Shown here in pieces: positions 10,609 through 23,961 of a stretch of DNA of 64,000 nucleotides; position 1 is the first letter of the stretch, and every line of letters starts with the position of its first letter. The stretch covers positions 8,942,434 to 9,006,433 of the forward strand of contig NC_050099.1 of assembly GCF_902167145.1 (NCBI RefSeq), written 5' to 3'. Under the pieces are notes generated by a model. That model saw only the letters and a list, made by a program, of their open reading frames with translations, ran no database searches and had not been told where the DNA came from. This stretch comes from Zea mays (Eukaryota > Streptophyta > Magnoliopsida > Poales > Poaceae). Both the position numbers and the translations under genes were made by a program.

Positions 10609-11889
10609 ATGGTAGGCGGTGTGAGGAGGTGCTGCCTAGGCCTGGCCATGGCGGTGGCCCTGCTGCTCGCTGTGCTGGTTGTCGTTGCAAGCGGCGGCCT
10701 GGAGACGAGGCAGAAGCTGCCTGCTGGCAGTGGCAACGACGAAGACCACGCAGCCGTTCTCAGCCGCCTGTCCAACGTCATTGATCCGCCAGGGAGCTGG
10801 CCTCCACGTGCGGATGCTATCGTAGTGAAGCGGTGCGGTGGCGTCGCTGCTCCGCCGCCTTGCTACACCAGCATCCAGGCAGCCCTGGATGACGCACCAC
10901 AAGAAGCCAAGGAGGACATGTACATCGTGCATGTGCTCTCTGGCGTCTACGACAAGACCGTCAACATAACAAGAAGGAACGTGATGCTGATCGGCGATGG
11001 GGTCGGTGCCACCGTCATCATAGGGAACAAGAGCAATGCAACTGGCGTTCCCATGAACATGACGGTGATAGTGAGTGAGTAACTATGGCGATCGATATTT
11101 CACTGCAGTTGAGTTGTCATGCATGCATACTGTAAATCAGAACTATTAATTTGTTGTTGTTGCTGCAGATGCCTTGGGTCACGGCTTCATAGCACAGAAC
11201 CTGACAATTAGAAACATGGCAGGGCCAGAAAGGAGGTAGGACGTGGCACTAAGGTCAAATTCAAACAAGTCGGTCGTCTACCGGTGCAGCATGGAAGGTC
11301 ATGAGGACACCTTGTATGCGAAGAACGGGATCCAGTTCTACCTGCAGACCTTGATCTGGGGCACCGTGGACTTAATTTATGTTTGGCAATGCCCAGGCCA
11401 TGTTCCAGAGCTGCCCACTGCTGGTGCGCCGCCCCCCGAAAGGCAAGCACAATGTGCTGACGGTGTAGGGCTGCAACAACGCCAGCCGCGAGTCTGACTT
11501 CTTGTTCCACATATGCACCATGGAAGCGGCGCCGGACGTGGACCTCGATGGCGTGGAGACCTACCTTGGCCGCCCCTATAGGAACTTCTCCCATGTCGCC
11601 TTCATCAAGAAGTCTCTCAGTCGTGTGTTCAGCCCCAACGGCTGGGTAGCGTGGAACATGAACAAGGTCGTCGAGGATACCACCTAGACTGTCGTCTACC
11701 TGGAATACGGCAACGACAGCGCCGTTGCCGACACGTCCAGCCACGTCAAGTGGCTGGGCTTTCGCGTCCTAAATGCCACCGCCGAGGCGGCCACGTACAT
11801 GGCAGACACGTTCATCAACACGAGAAAGTGGGTCCCTGAGCCTATCCAGTACGACCACACCCTCAGCCCGGCGCCGCCGCCGCGCACCT
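10609..11889 (+). pseudogene. PME-A2: full-length pectin methylesterase pseudogene
   Basis: Exon 1 (10609-11074) starts MVGGVRRCCLGLAMAVALLL, a signal peptide/signal anchor, followed by a short linker and the PME fold start (CYTSIQAALDDAP, VLSGVYDKTVNI). No N-terminal PMEI domain is present. Intron 11075-11168 (94 bp) has GTGAGT...TGCAG ends. Exon 2 (11169-11889) would bring the protein to about 396 residues. Lesions: TAG at 11237-11239 replacing the Gln of the QAVAL motif, a +1 shift at 11372-11381 destroying DFIFG, TAG at 11466-11468 and TAG at 11685-11687. Other motif changes are GVYDK (E lost), EDTL and LGRPY. The sequence resembles PMEs of the maize gametophyte-factor class by memory; this copy is dead as an enzyme. 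Confidence 0.9.
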
Positions 11890-12133
11890 GAAAGTGCTCC
11901 GCTCAGCGTGCTTAATTTAGTACTGTACTACGCAGGATGGCGTTCCGTTTTGAGATCCCACCACCTTATTACTACGGCATTGTATGTTTCTAGTATCCAT
12001 CCATGCATCATTGTATGAAATAAGGCATATTATGGCATGCATGACGTCGTATATATCGTGTATGCATGCATGTACCTAGACCTCTACCTCTATCTACCAT
12101 TTCTCTACCGTTATTGTACGTACTCTCTCTGTA

Positions 12134-12194
<61 letters not shown>
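11890..12194. repeat. PME-unit spacer, copy 2 left part, ending in (AT)n
   Basis: The DNA downstream of PME-A2 matches 6906-7160 closely and ends in an AT microsatellite at about 12137-12194. The CRM-like element H1 starts inside this tract. The matching right half of the spacer resumes at 61134. No gene is present. Confidence 0.85.
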
Positions 12195-12196
<2 letters not shown>

Positions 12197-12592
12197 ATCG
12201 GAACGGGGGTGCCCGATCTTCCGTCAGGTGAAGGTAACTATCGATTTGGTGGAGATGTCACACAGACGATCCGGCTTGCAATCAACACGACTAGAACCCC
12301 GCAATCGCAGCACCACTTCTCCTCTGGTTATCAACCGTGCACTGCGCGATTGACCTCGCCATGAGGGCTAATTCCTGCCTGAGAATCAAAGACACAAGCA
12401 AGAACAAGAAAGAACACAATCCGGAATTTTGCGGATGGATGATTAAGATCACAAGTTGGGGTCTCACAAACCGATCGAGCGGCGAACTGTTCTTGACAGA
12501 ATGACTTAAGCAAAACCCGAACCCTAATGTGGTGGCGGCTACTGATTATATGAGGGTTAGGATCGTGACTCCCTCCTTGGACACGCGCTAAT
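12195..12592 (-). repeat. H1 3' LTR, distal segment (rest at 36200-36716)
   Basis: This segment starts TGATCGGAACGGGGGTGCC and matches 60218-60610 of the right LTR. It is interrupted by element E immediately after CTAAT (12588-12592). The second part resumes at 36200 with GGGCCCAACAAAGATACACG. Joined, the LTR is 915 bp. It differs from the right LTR at many positions, more than any other LTR pair here. Confidence 0.92.
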
Positions 12593-15500
12593 TGTAACAT
12601 CCTAGGTGTACTTAAGGCCTTAACTCCATAACATACACTTTTGCATTGTTATCACATGTGTTTAAGTGGAGGAAAAGGAGCACCAAAAACCTGGGAAACA
12701 TGGGGATTAACTAAAGAAGGGTTTATGACAAGAGCATCACCCAAGCATTTATGCAATTATCCCCTTTGAGTAAGAAGGTCAAACCCTAGACCCCTTTTTG
12801 AGCCCTTAACTCCCAAATACTGAATAGATTAAGAGAAGATTAAGCAAATGCACAATTCATAACTTAAACTCCTAACCAAAGTTAAGTATACTATTTTGTC
12901 TACAAATTTCAGTGGGGAAACATTACAAAAAGGTCCATGAAAGACCCCAAATTAAATCATTAAGTAGAGAGCACACTAGAGCTCTCCACTTTTTCCCTAA
13001 GTCAACTTTTAACCTAATCTAATGATCAGATGTGTTCACTTAGTAGATGGCGCCAAAACCACTTGGTCTGAATACCAAAAAGGTGCCAAACCACCTAAGG
13101 CACCCACTGGAAAAATTTGAACCCAAGCCAAATTCGTTTGACAAGATTTGGCATCTCTTTTGTCGTGAGGTGGACAGTGGGACAAGTCAGTTTTGGCATC
13201 TGCAAATCTCCCTACCTAGGGCATATCTGCCATTGGAACTCACATACAAAAGACAGCCCTAGGTGCCAGGAGGAGGCCTGCGCCGGATTTTTGCCAAGAT
13301 TCGCATGTTTGCGATCTCGACAAGCTTTTGAACAAGGGCAGAAGAACACTTCCATGTGTTCGACGCGCCCTGGACGCGCCAGAGCACGCCCAGCGCCCGA
13401 CCCCGCGCGCCCCGCGCCGCGCCGAGCCACGCCCGTGTCCCCTGCCTGCGCCTGCGCCTATAAAGCCAGCCAAGGCTTCGATCGTACTCCCCCACGCGCT
13501 CTCGACCTCACCGGAGCACGAGACCACCGGAGTTTGCCCTGCACACGGCGTGCCAGCAGCCGCCCGAGCACTCGCCACCATAGACCAGCTAGCAGAGCCA
13601 TTCCTAGCCCCATCCAACCCTCAGAGTAGACTCTACGTGCCTCGATGAAGCTCCCCGAGCGAGGAATTGGACTCTACCTCACCGGAGACGCCGGATCAAG
13701 GTCACCAGACTTCACCCGAGCGCCGGCGTACGTGGACCGAGTTCCACAGTGAGTTATTTTTCGATTCCTTGCACGAATCAACTCATTAGCACCCTGTGAA
13801 GCTTCTCGTGCCCTTGGACTGACCTGTATCGCCGTGGATAGGCCGGAGCACTCGCCGCAAACGAGCTCGCCCGCCTGCGCACGTGGACCGGCCGATTCCG
13901 ACCATCACCAACGGCAAGCCATACCTCGACGTGGCTGCAGAGACTTCCCGGAGCCAACCCCGCCCTTCGCCGGACCTCCCTCGCCGCCAGTAAGCCGCGC
14001 CGCCCTAATTACTTCCGCGGGTACTGTTCAAAGGGGGGGAGGGGCCTCGAGGAAGAAGGAAAGAAAGTCAGGGGGGTTTTGATGTGTCAGCGACTCAAAT
14101 GAATAGTGGCGCAAGGGTATAAGTTGAAGGATTGGTTTAGGAAAAGCCCAGGGTCCTCGGTGTAAACTGGTTTTTCAAGAAAACCTTTAAACATTTCTAA
14201 AATTAATACAAACAGAGCTTGTAAAATTCATAACTTCAGTTTTATTTAACCAAATGGGGTCAAACTAATTTTGTCTGGCTCTAAATAATGTGAACTATCT
14301 AGGAAAAATACAAAACCCCCTTAGTATTACAGAGGAATTTAAAGTTTGGAATTGAATAATGATTTGGCCAAAAGCTAAATAATAAAGGGAAAAACAGTTA
14401 CACTGTTAGACTGAGGTTAAGAAAAATCAGAGAAGTACTTAACCACTCCTTACTCTGTTTAAAAATGATACACCCCTTAGTACACCAATTAAGGAAGGGA
14501 TTGCCATTTAAACTCATTCTTGGCTCAAAGTTAAGGAAAATAGAAAAGGTAACTTAAAATGAGAACCAGGAGGCAACCATATTTTTGCTAGCTCACCTAT
14601 TTAGTATAGTTCACTGTAATATTTTGTTAGACCCTTTGTCAGTACAAAAGAAAGGAAATATCTTTTATTTCATGAAAATAATGAAAACTTAGAAAAACCT
14701 TAGAAAAATAATCTTAAGGAGAACCCACCCCAAACCTTGGGATAACTAATAATATGTTATTATGAACCTAGGAAAAATGTAAGTTCTGTTGTTTGATATT
14801 TTTTCAAATAACAAGTTAGTTGTAAGTACCTTTTTGTCCTTAAACTTTAGAAAACCACAACTAAATATACAGTAGGTCTTTTTCTGTGATATTTAACATA
14901 GAGGCCTATTATCACCTATGGATATTAACAAAAATAAAAATTGGTACAAAAGCCTCACCCAAATTAGAGCTATAGTGTGAAGTGCCCTTTTACCCTTACT
15001 TTTGTTAATTTTGCACAAGGAGCATCTGAATTGATTTCCACCTAAGAATTTTAGGAGAACCCACAAATGTCAATATTTACTCACTATAGTTTTTTTCACA
15101 TTTTTGGAAAATGTTAACTAACCCTCATAGTTCAAAATGCTTAATAAGAAGCACAATAAGAAGAAAAAGGGAAACTTTGGGAAAATTAGATGAAAGTACA
15201 AAACCCTTAAGAATATCCAAAAGAAACCCTGGAGGACCACTAAAGCTAATACTGTTTTACTATGCATTACCTTTCCAAATTTTAATATCACTTTTATGCA
15301 TACATCTTACTCATTGCATTCGATAGATTGTAATCTCGCTGACGGGGAGTACATCCTCGTGCCGGAGCAAGGAGTTGCTCAGGAGGTAGCACCAGATCCA
15401 GAACCAGAGCCTGCCATTGAGGATCTGCCTGCCCCAGCTTTGGAAGGCAAGCCCCGGTTTTATGCATAACCGTTATATATGCTATTTTACTACACTTAAT

Positions 15501-16847
15501 GTTTGTATGCTTGTACTGTGCACTTAAGTGTAGGAGTAGTCTGAAACCCTAGTTGCATGAACTCAGGATTCCTTTTTGAGATGGATACTAGTATGCTAGG
15601 TCGAGTAGCTGCTTTACTAATTAGGGATCTCGGTAGAAGTCGAGTGATTTTTCTAGCACTCGCGCGAGGTCAGGAATTGATTGTATCCATTTTTATATCG
15701 GAATGATGATGGTCTGTGGACAACGATCCATGGGGATGCGTTGTCTACGAGATAGAAATTGGAATAAGGATTAAGGTGTGGTACCGTGTGTCAAGCATTT
15801 GAACGTACTAAACACATACCGAGAAATATGGTAAATCGGTAAGCCTAGTACCTGAGTGAACCTGCCCGCGGACTTTACCCCTCAAGCGACCTGAGACGTG
15901 GTCTCCCATTCCGGTTATGGTGGTTACAAGTGCGGTCACTGCACGACGGCAGTCGGGGTCAGTGAGGCATTGTACGCCAAGGCGGTGAGCCTTAATCTAT
16001 TGCCAGGGAATCGATGGGGACGGTTGATGTGTGTGGAGACGAAGTGCCTCGCCGCGTCGTGTGTTTAGGTTTACCTTGCAAGGTTTAAAAACTCGATTCG
16101 AATCGTCTGCTTCTCACAGCTAATGAGACTGCTTGATCCATGCTGCTACATTGAGTAACAAGTGGAAATGTGTTGATTTGGCAAAAGATGTTGATTGCTA
16201 AATTGCTTGATACCATGAATGATTAGATAGTACACATTTAGTCTTAAGAGAGTCACACTTAAACTTGAAAAGCTAAAACTTGATTTTAGACTCAGCTAGT
16301 GCTTTTGGCAAACCAAACCCCTCAGCCAAACAACTGCATGTCTAGAGGTAGAGGAGTAGACTCCTCACACCGGGTAAGTCTAGCTGAGTATTAGTATACT
16401 CAGCCTTGCTTGTGGCATAATTTTACAGGTTCTCTGGAGGACATGGTTGTTGGATTGACTTGGCCGTCCACCTTGCCACCGGGTTGGACAGTCGAGTGGG
16501 ACCCTACCTCGGCTGAGAAGGAGCATGAGGAGTGATGGGACGGGCTTCCCCATCCCTCCATTTGTTTATCGTTAGTTTTATTCTGCTGCATTTCGAACAA
16601 TGACCGCTACTTTGGCTAAAACTCTGATGATGTTGTAATAAATTTAATACTCCTTCATGTTGGTTTTATGCTTTATTGTATTTGCTCTATGCCTCACCAT
16701 CGAGTGAGTACGTGGTACTTGATCCTGTTAGTGGCCTCGTCGGACTAGATCCGAGGGACTGACGTTTTATTCCTATTTAAGTGTGGTCTAGCCTTTAAGG
16801 TGAGACTTAGGCACTTAAGTCAGAATAATTCGGGGGGTTCCGCCACA
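12593..16847 (+). repeat. 5' LTR of element E
   Basis: The LTR is 4255 bp and matches 31942-36194 with scattered substitutions and short indels (a few per cent by eye). A TATAAA at 13459-13464 is preceded by a GC-rich stretch (13360-13450) and would be the core promoter. Short GC-rich frames around 13117-13650 occur in both LTRs but with differing ends, and I see no conserved protein. The rest is AT-rich and non-coding. Confidence 0.95.
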
Positions 16848-16849
16848 GC

Positions 16850-16861
16850 TGGTATCAGAGC
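16850..16861 (+). promoter_or_regulatory. Primer binding site of element E (tRNA-iMet type)
   Basis: TGGTATCAGAGC lies two bases inside the 5' LTR. It is the standard plant initiator-tRNA-Met complement used by many Ty3/gypsy and copia elements. Confidence 0.9.
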
Positions 16862-16930
16862 TTGTACCACCATAGAGGAATCAGTAAATCATAAATACCA
16901 GCCTTTTCAAAAGTAAAACTTGATAGAAAC

Positions 16931-19281
16931 TGTGATACCCAGTTTGCAAAGAAGAGAAGTTGGAGTTTATTCTTTCCTTGTTTCTTTTTTCCTTCTTTCT
17001 TTCGGGTGGTACGCTTTTGGGGTTGGGAATTTTTGGGGAAGCATTCACCAGTAAAATAGTAGAATTTTGGTTAGACTCATGCGCTAGGGGGGGGGGGGTC
17101 GGGGGTTGACGTGTGAACGAGTTGGGCCGTGGTTCTTGATCCGGCCCACTAGTTCCCCTAACCCTAGCCGCCCCTCCCTTAATCCCTTGGGATTTTTTTC
17201 AGCCACCCCCTCCCCTTTTCTCTTGTGCAGCCACCCCCCCTCTCTCTAGGTTTGGAGGACGCCCCTCTCACTCCTCCACCCATTTGCAGCCGCCACCCCA
17301 CCTCCCCCATCAAACCCTAGCCGCCCCCTCCTCAAGCCCTTCTCTCCAAGGTGCCATTCCTTTCCCGCTCGGATCTACGTCGCGTTGGTGCATGTCTCCA
17401 ATTGGATTTTGGTGGAGGGAAGAAGAAGGGAGGAAAGGGGGAGGATTCAAGGTGATTTTGAGATTGTATCTTGTTTAATTGTGTTGTAATCAAATTGATT
17501 ATATGTTTACCTATCCGAATCGGTAGAGGTGCTGTCCTGAAATTTTGTGGGTGGGCGAACAGCAGTAGTTCTAGAGATTTCTGGGAACTTTTCGTGGGTA
17601 ATTAGTGGGGATCAGTGGGTGAATCATGTAGAGCTTTGTCATACCTTTCCAACGGGTACTTATGCGCTCGATTCGGAGTTATAATTTAGGAGATATCGTT
17701 GTTTGAATCCGGTTATGTTGCTGTCCAAAAAAACAGATTTTTCAGGTGGGTGAACAGCAGTAGTATTAGCAGTTTCTGGGCATTTTTCGTGGGTAATTAG
17801 TGTTAACCAGTATGATAATAATGTAGGGCTTTGTCTTATCTTTCCAATGAGTACTTATGCGCTTGATTTGGAATTATATTTTAAAAGATATCGCTGTTTG
17901 AATCCGGGTATGTCGCTGTCCAAAAGACAAAAAAACAGATTACAGGGTTCATCTTGTGGACTGTTTTAGGCTAATTAGATGTCGGAAATTAATTATAAAT
18001 TGTGTACAAAACTTGTGGGGAATTTTATGTAGATTCCTCTGGAGTTTTTGTTTGTTACCACTGCTGTCATAATTTTAAAGTTATGAAATTATTAAGCACC
18101 CCCGCTGCAGTTTGGTGGGTGTGGGGAGAGATGTAACCCGCGGCGGGGTTTGAGTTTGTGCGTAGGTGCGGCGTCACTTATGAGCCTGATTATGTGAAAT
18201 TGGTGCACTAAGTTGTGTGTCAAAAACAGGTGGTGGACTTCCGGATCGTACTTAGGGATTTGCCCGAACTTCCGGTAAAGGCAAGTAAATATAGTGGTGG
18301 TTGCTACCGTTTGGTTTGCATCCTATTCCCTGTCATTGAGTATGCATAAGTTTTAATTATGTTAATCATTGAATTCTATGATAAAGTTTATTTGTTTGGA
18401 AGTATTAAGTCTCAATTGTCTAATATTGTGGATGATCATAATTTGTTAATGATATATGTGGTTGATTCCCATCTTGTATGAAGTTGAAGTATCTTTTTGA
18501 ATCACGTTATATGAAGTGTTGTAGGCATGACATGCACATCGCATCATCCATCTTGCATTTTGAAGTTATGTCGTGATCTTATGGTCCGACCGTACAGGTA
18601 CATTTTTAGCATCGTACGTTGCCCGAGGAGGGGTACGATGCGGCTTCATATCCTTAGAGGTATGAAGGCAGAAGTCATCCTTGCATTTGCAGACATTTGC
18701 ACTCATGAGGTATATATATATGAAGTGTGACATTACTATGTTACTATTGTGGTTTCTACCTGCGAGGTGTGGTGACTAGGTGTGTTGTACGTTGTATATG
18801 TGCTGCACCTTCGTAATAAGAAGGTTGTGGAATCAAGTGGTGGTAAAACAATGTTCTTATGTGGTTAAAGAGTTTGAAATTATTTTACTTGTTGAGATGT
18901 GTCATCTCACTCTTGCATTACTCAATGCAGGTACTTGATACATGTTGGGAATGAGGGGAGTAGCAGCACGTCCACTTTCACTCTCACAATAGCGCTGCCG
19001 AGGTGCAGCCATGATTTAATTAGAAATTTATTGTCAAAGGAAGTTTGTTTTTTTAACTAGTCGTGCGCACTAGTTAATTCAGTTCATGTCATATGTTTAA
19101 CTTCTCTTTGCTAGCCGATTAATAATACTTAGTATGTTTTTGTCATGATATATGTTTATACACTGTTGCCCCCTCGTTTATGCAATTTTGCAAAGGGGAT
19201 GCTGCCGAAATTTTATATATAGATGGCAGAAGTGTTGTTTAGTAGCATTCCGGGGTGTTTGTGGACCCTCGGGGTGTTACA
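16931..19281 (+). repeat. 5' LTR of element D, full length
   Basis: The LTR is 2351 bp, beginning TGTGATACCC and ending GGTGTTACA. It contains a run of ten G at about 17088 and two copies of a degenerate module with CTTTCCAA followed by GTACTTATGCGCT (17640-17690 and 17840-17890). No gene is present. Confidence 0.95.
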
Positions 19282-22200
19282 GTTGGTATCAGAGGATAGG
19301 CTTTAGATTCTACGCAATTTGAAGATAAATTTGACACGCTTGCACATATAGGAAGGGTATGGGTTCGTATATCTTTCATATTAGTATTTTATTGTATAGA
19401 TGACTAAAATGTTCTTATTCCAAATCCCTTTATGGTTTGATGGGGTATGTCGTTAACGACGTAATGCTTGATATGATATGTTACTTCTATCTAATATTGG
19501 TTTCTTGATGTGGTTGTTATTTAAGTTATTATTCAAGTGAAGCTACTAATGTACTTGTTTTATATTCATATCGTCATGATGTTTTTTGGATGCAATGTTT
19601 TCAAATCTCTGAGCTATTACTATCATATATTTCTATATGCTTGACTGTGGATGTTTTTTTCCAAAAGGATTCTTGGGTTCTAGTACTTGTAGGACCGATT
19701 GTTTATTGAGCTTGTGTATAGTGGGTCTAATCCGACTTGGTGTAGTGTGAAAACACTATATAATGTAGTTTTATGGTGTTGTTGAGTTTGATTGACTGTT
19801 GGGTTACAACCCAACTTATCAATGTAATATTTCCGTGGGTGCAATGCTTTGCGCCTCATCTTTTTTTGGCTAGTATGGCTACTTGCTAACTTGATCTTAG
19901 TATAAAATTGGTTTGTCTCTATAGAGCAAAGGCAACATTGTAATGTCTATGAAATCTTGAGACTGGTAGAACTCAAGTGAATTTGTAAGATGACGTAGAT
20001 TGATAAGTCCAACCATGTTTACCTGATGGGTTTTCTTATTATGTGCAACCTTATTTTTGAAAAATAAATAGGGTGGTTTCAAGTGGATTTTATGTCGTGC
20101 ATGTTTTCCTTCTACGGCTTGTTTCAATAGCCATAAAGGCTATGCATAATTTTTAGTTGTTGCAGGCTAGTCATGTGGACGATATTGACAATCCGTTTTA
20201 TATTTTTTTTATTTGCCAACGTTGTATGGTAGTTTGATTTTTTTTATGATCAGTTTCTCTATGCATGCTTGTTGAATCATTATTTAGACCGCTTTATCTT
20301 AAACGAAGTCAATGCTTAACTGGGAGTTGCTTATGTTTGTTAGTCATCTATCTCTTTAATGATGGGGTTGTTGCATCGGATTGAGATTTTTTTTTATGAA
20401 TGATGGTTTGATAGATCAGGTATGTCTACTACTTTGAATGCATCCTGTGATATCACGAGGTACAAATTGTTCAAGTGCAGTAATAGTAGGTTTTGTTGTA
20501 TGTGAGGTTAATCAAGGTAGTTTGGTTATGTGGATTGTCTTATTGAAGTCCAATTACTACTGTTGAGCATAGTATCGTGTTATTATTTTAGTATTGAAAG
20601 TAATATTTATGAAGCTTTTGCATGAGTCTGTGTCAAGAAGTATATTAGTTTTCTTGTTGTTATCCCTCCATTGCTTTATGAGTATTGTAAATTTTATCTC
20701 TTTTGAGAGGAGAAAAAGACGTTATATGATGTGAGCACCATTTGCTTCACGTCAACAGAATAGTTGTGGAGAGCTCTAGTAGTGGGATTCTAGTGTAATA
20801 ACAACCATGTTTTATAGTGCTAGAGACGGGTATGCCAGTTGTTTCATACATTGTCGATACATGGATGTTTGACCTTAGTGGCATTAACAAACGAGGTTGT
20901 TGAATCCGTTGATTGTTGTGCTTAGTGTTCTAACCTATTAGGTAAAGTGTTGTTTAATGGCTTTGGGGAGTTGCATCCCCATTTGGTAGTGGAAAATCCT
21001 AGTGTTGATTGCACCTGCCAATGCCTTGGGTTTTATTTTATATTGTTTTTTTATGGGTAAGGTGTTGTTTGGTTTTGGGAGTCATCTTAACTTAGTTGGA
21101 GGCTGAATCAGGCTTCACTTATCTAGAATGTTTTGTAGTAGGTTTCTTCATCTTTGCATAGGATGCTTAATCACCCAGTTTGGTCTAAACATTTGAGAGT
21201 TATGGGTTTCCTATAGCAGCCTTAATTTTGTATGGAAGTATAGACATTGAAGACGGTAAATTTTGGTCTTTGCTGGATTATGAAAGTTTTAGTAATTTCA
21301 TGATCTTTCCAAAGAGTATTGGTTTGTAATTTTCATTGCATATAATTGGAGTTAGGCTACTCTAAAGTTGTTGCACCGTTGTGTCTGAACTTTAGGTGTC
21401 GTTAAAACCACCAATAAATCGACCGCGTTTTGATAGTTTCAGAGCCCAAATTTGGGAATTCTCTTTAACCCAAACTTTTAGTTTTTCTCAGTATCTTTTA
21501 ATGGGTATTTACTTGTAATTGTCTGTTAAATAGATTGGGTGACGTGGTTGTCCGGATATAAGTCGAATCTCCAATGTGCAGTATCTCGGGCTGAGTTTAG
21601 CTGTAGGTCATGTAGATTTGAGGGCTATAAAGATAAATTTGGGTGCAAGTTTATTGCAAAAGTCGTGGACAATTTCCAAACTTTTCCAACGCGTGATCGT
21701 TGTAGTTTTAAGTTGAGTATAGCAGGAGTTATAGGATTTTGAATTTTAGTTGTCCATTGTTTCTATCATATCAGTTTTGCAACAAAGCAGTTTGCATTGT
21801 TTTATCGGTTTGGAAACCAATTCCGAGACACTCATTATAATAAAAGTTTTAGGGAATGTTATAATCTTTCCAATGAGTTTATATTTGCAAAATTTTGTTA
21901 GATGCAGAGAGTTATGAGGTTTTGAATTTATGGGTCATGCTCCGTCAGGTTCTGGTGGCAGATCTTGTATGTCGCCTTACAAGTCAAATTAAAAATGGGA
22001 GATAAAATAAAACCTTGTTTATCCTTTGAATACAAAAGTTGTAGATCATGAAGTTTAGATGATTTTACAATATTTCTTTGTTATCATTGCTTTTATAGTG
22101 AAAGAGGTAGAAACAGAATGAACATTTTTGTTGTTGATTGTCAATTTTCTATTTAGGGATATTTCCATGGAAGTTTGGGTTATAGTGAGCTCTTTCGCAA

Positions 22201-23961
22201 TCCATGTTAATTACGTTGTATGGTGGGAGGGAATAGACGTAGTGGTTGTGATAGTTATCTTGTTTATGTATATGCGGAGCGTGGGCTGAAACATAGAGAT
22301 AGCGAGGGACATTTGAATAGGCCAGTACGTATTGTTGTGAAGCCATGTTTTCTGGTCTTGGCGTGATTGCGTAAGTATGAAATAGTTACGTCGTGTGAAG
22401 TCTAGGTTGAGATGGAGATTGTGTGAGTTATTGGATGGATATATATGCATAGTATAATTAAAAAAAGAGAGTTCTTCGATGGGATGATATAATGTATAGA
22501 ATGTGCTTGGATGGATATATGGGCATGCATAGTATGGTTAAATCGATTCTTGCTTGCATGATGTGAGATCAGGCTTAAAATGATTTAAAAAGTTAGCATA
22601 TTGCTTCTATCCTTATGTTGGATCTAAGTGTCTCGTAATGAAGAACCTAAAGTTATTAGTCCTTCGATGAACGCTTAATCTTAGAAGAGTATAGAACCTG
22701 AATAAATCTATTGCTTGTTGTTTGGGACTGTATGACCAGTTTTGGTTATGCAGCTAGTTCAATGAATTAAACCATGTTTTCTGTAGAGGTGTTGTATATA
22801 AAAGTCGTAGCAAACTTCTTCATCTTACTTGTGTAAACATTTCATGACCATAGGTATAGAAGCTTGGGAGTTATGATTTTCTCAAGTCTAGTCTTGGAAT
22901 CTGTCCAGATTCTGTACAGATTTCGAAACTGACCTTGTTTGTCTAAGTTAAACTTCGAATCAGTTCTTATAAATTATAAAGAAGTAGTAGTACTTTCCTT
23001 AAGCTTTCCAACAAATTTTGGATCACCCTTTTTGGTGACCTATAAGTTAAGCTACAACTGTTTTAAGTGGAATCTTTGAATCTATCCAAATTTGGACAGC
23101 AAAGCCTTTCTTATGTCTTTTGATCTTGATATGCACTGAATTAACCTAATATGTTTATAAATGAAATATAGACAATTTTACTAGCTTCCTAAAAAGTCTA
23201 GGAGCGCCTCAATTGCATGACTGAGACTCCAATTATGGATTTTTGAAGTGAGTAGTTGAATTCTGTCCAAGTCTGGACAAAATTTACGTTTTGCATTGTT
23301 TGGCCTTTCTAAGTGTCAAATCTTGTGCTGATGATAATACCAAGGGTATAGTGGACTTTGTAAGCTTTCCATAAAGTCCTAGTTTACTACTTTTGGATGC
23401 ATATTTTGTGAGTTATGAGCAAAACAATTAACTGTTGTGCTGCTGTCTAGAAATATGCAAGCATTAAATTGGTCTTTTGAAGTTACTCTTGTTTGAATAG
23501 GTTTGGTTTAGGCTATAGGAGCACCGTATGTATTGCATTAATATATATATTCATTGAAGTACTTGCATGTGTCAAGGTTGATTTGGTGTCAGGAAAGCTT
23601 TGTCCGAGGTATATAGGACCGTCTACTATCTTAGCGTGAGTTGGTAGCTTGGTTTAGCACATGCAATTGTCGGAGTCTATGATCAGTGTACACCATGTAT
23701 TCCATGTCTCTATGTTGAGAAAGTATTTGCAGAATCCATATCAATAAATCGAGCTAGAGTCGATTCCCATGTAGCAAGACCTGACTCTAGAGTGTCGTCT
23801 GCTGCGTATCCTAGAATCCTTGGAGCTCGAGGAGCTGATGCGGCAGAAGTACCCCGAACTTTTTGGTATGGGGTGAGTTTTTGTCGTCGCTGATCTTTCC
23901 TTTGGTCGTTCTGATAGAAGCGTCAGAATTCGAGGTCGAATTCTTTTCAAGGGGGGTAGAG
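19282..23961 (+). other. Internal region of element D: AT-rich, modular, no protein
   Basis: These 4.7 kb hold no frame with recognisable protein. From about 21200 to 23460 the sequence is built of loosely repeated units. One part contains CTTTCCAA-like words with GAGTTATGA or variants (near 21310, 21690, 21860, 22860, 22990, 23370). The other has GTCCA...TGGAC dyads (near 22900, 23085, 23265). The same words occur in the LTRs. The 5' part (19300-21200) shows nothing I recognise. Function, if any, is unknown. Confidence 0.6.

Noticed and set aside
13117..13650. GC-rich open frames of up to 170 codons in the E LTR
   Set aside because: They are low-complexity Ala/Arg/Pro sequence upstream of and around the LTR TATA box. 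The 3' LTR copy breaks them differently.
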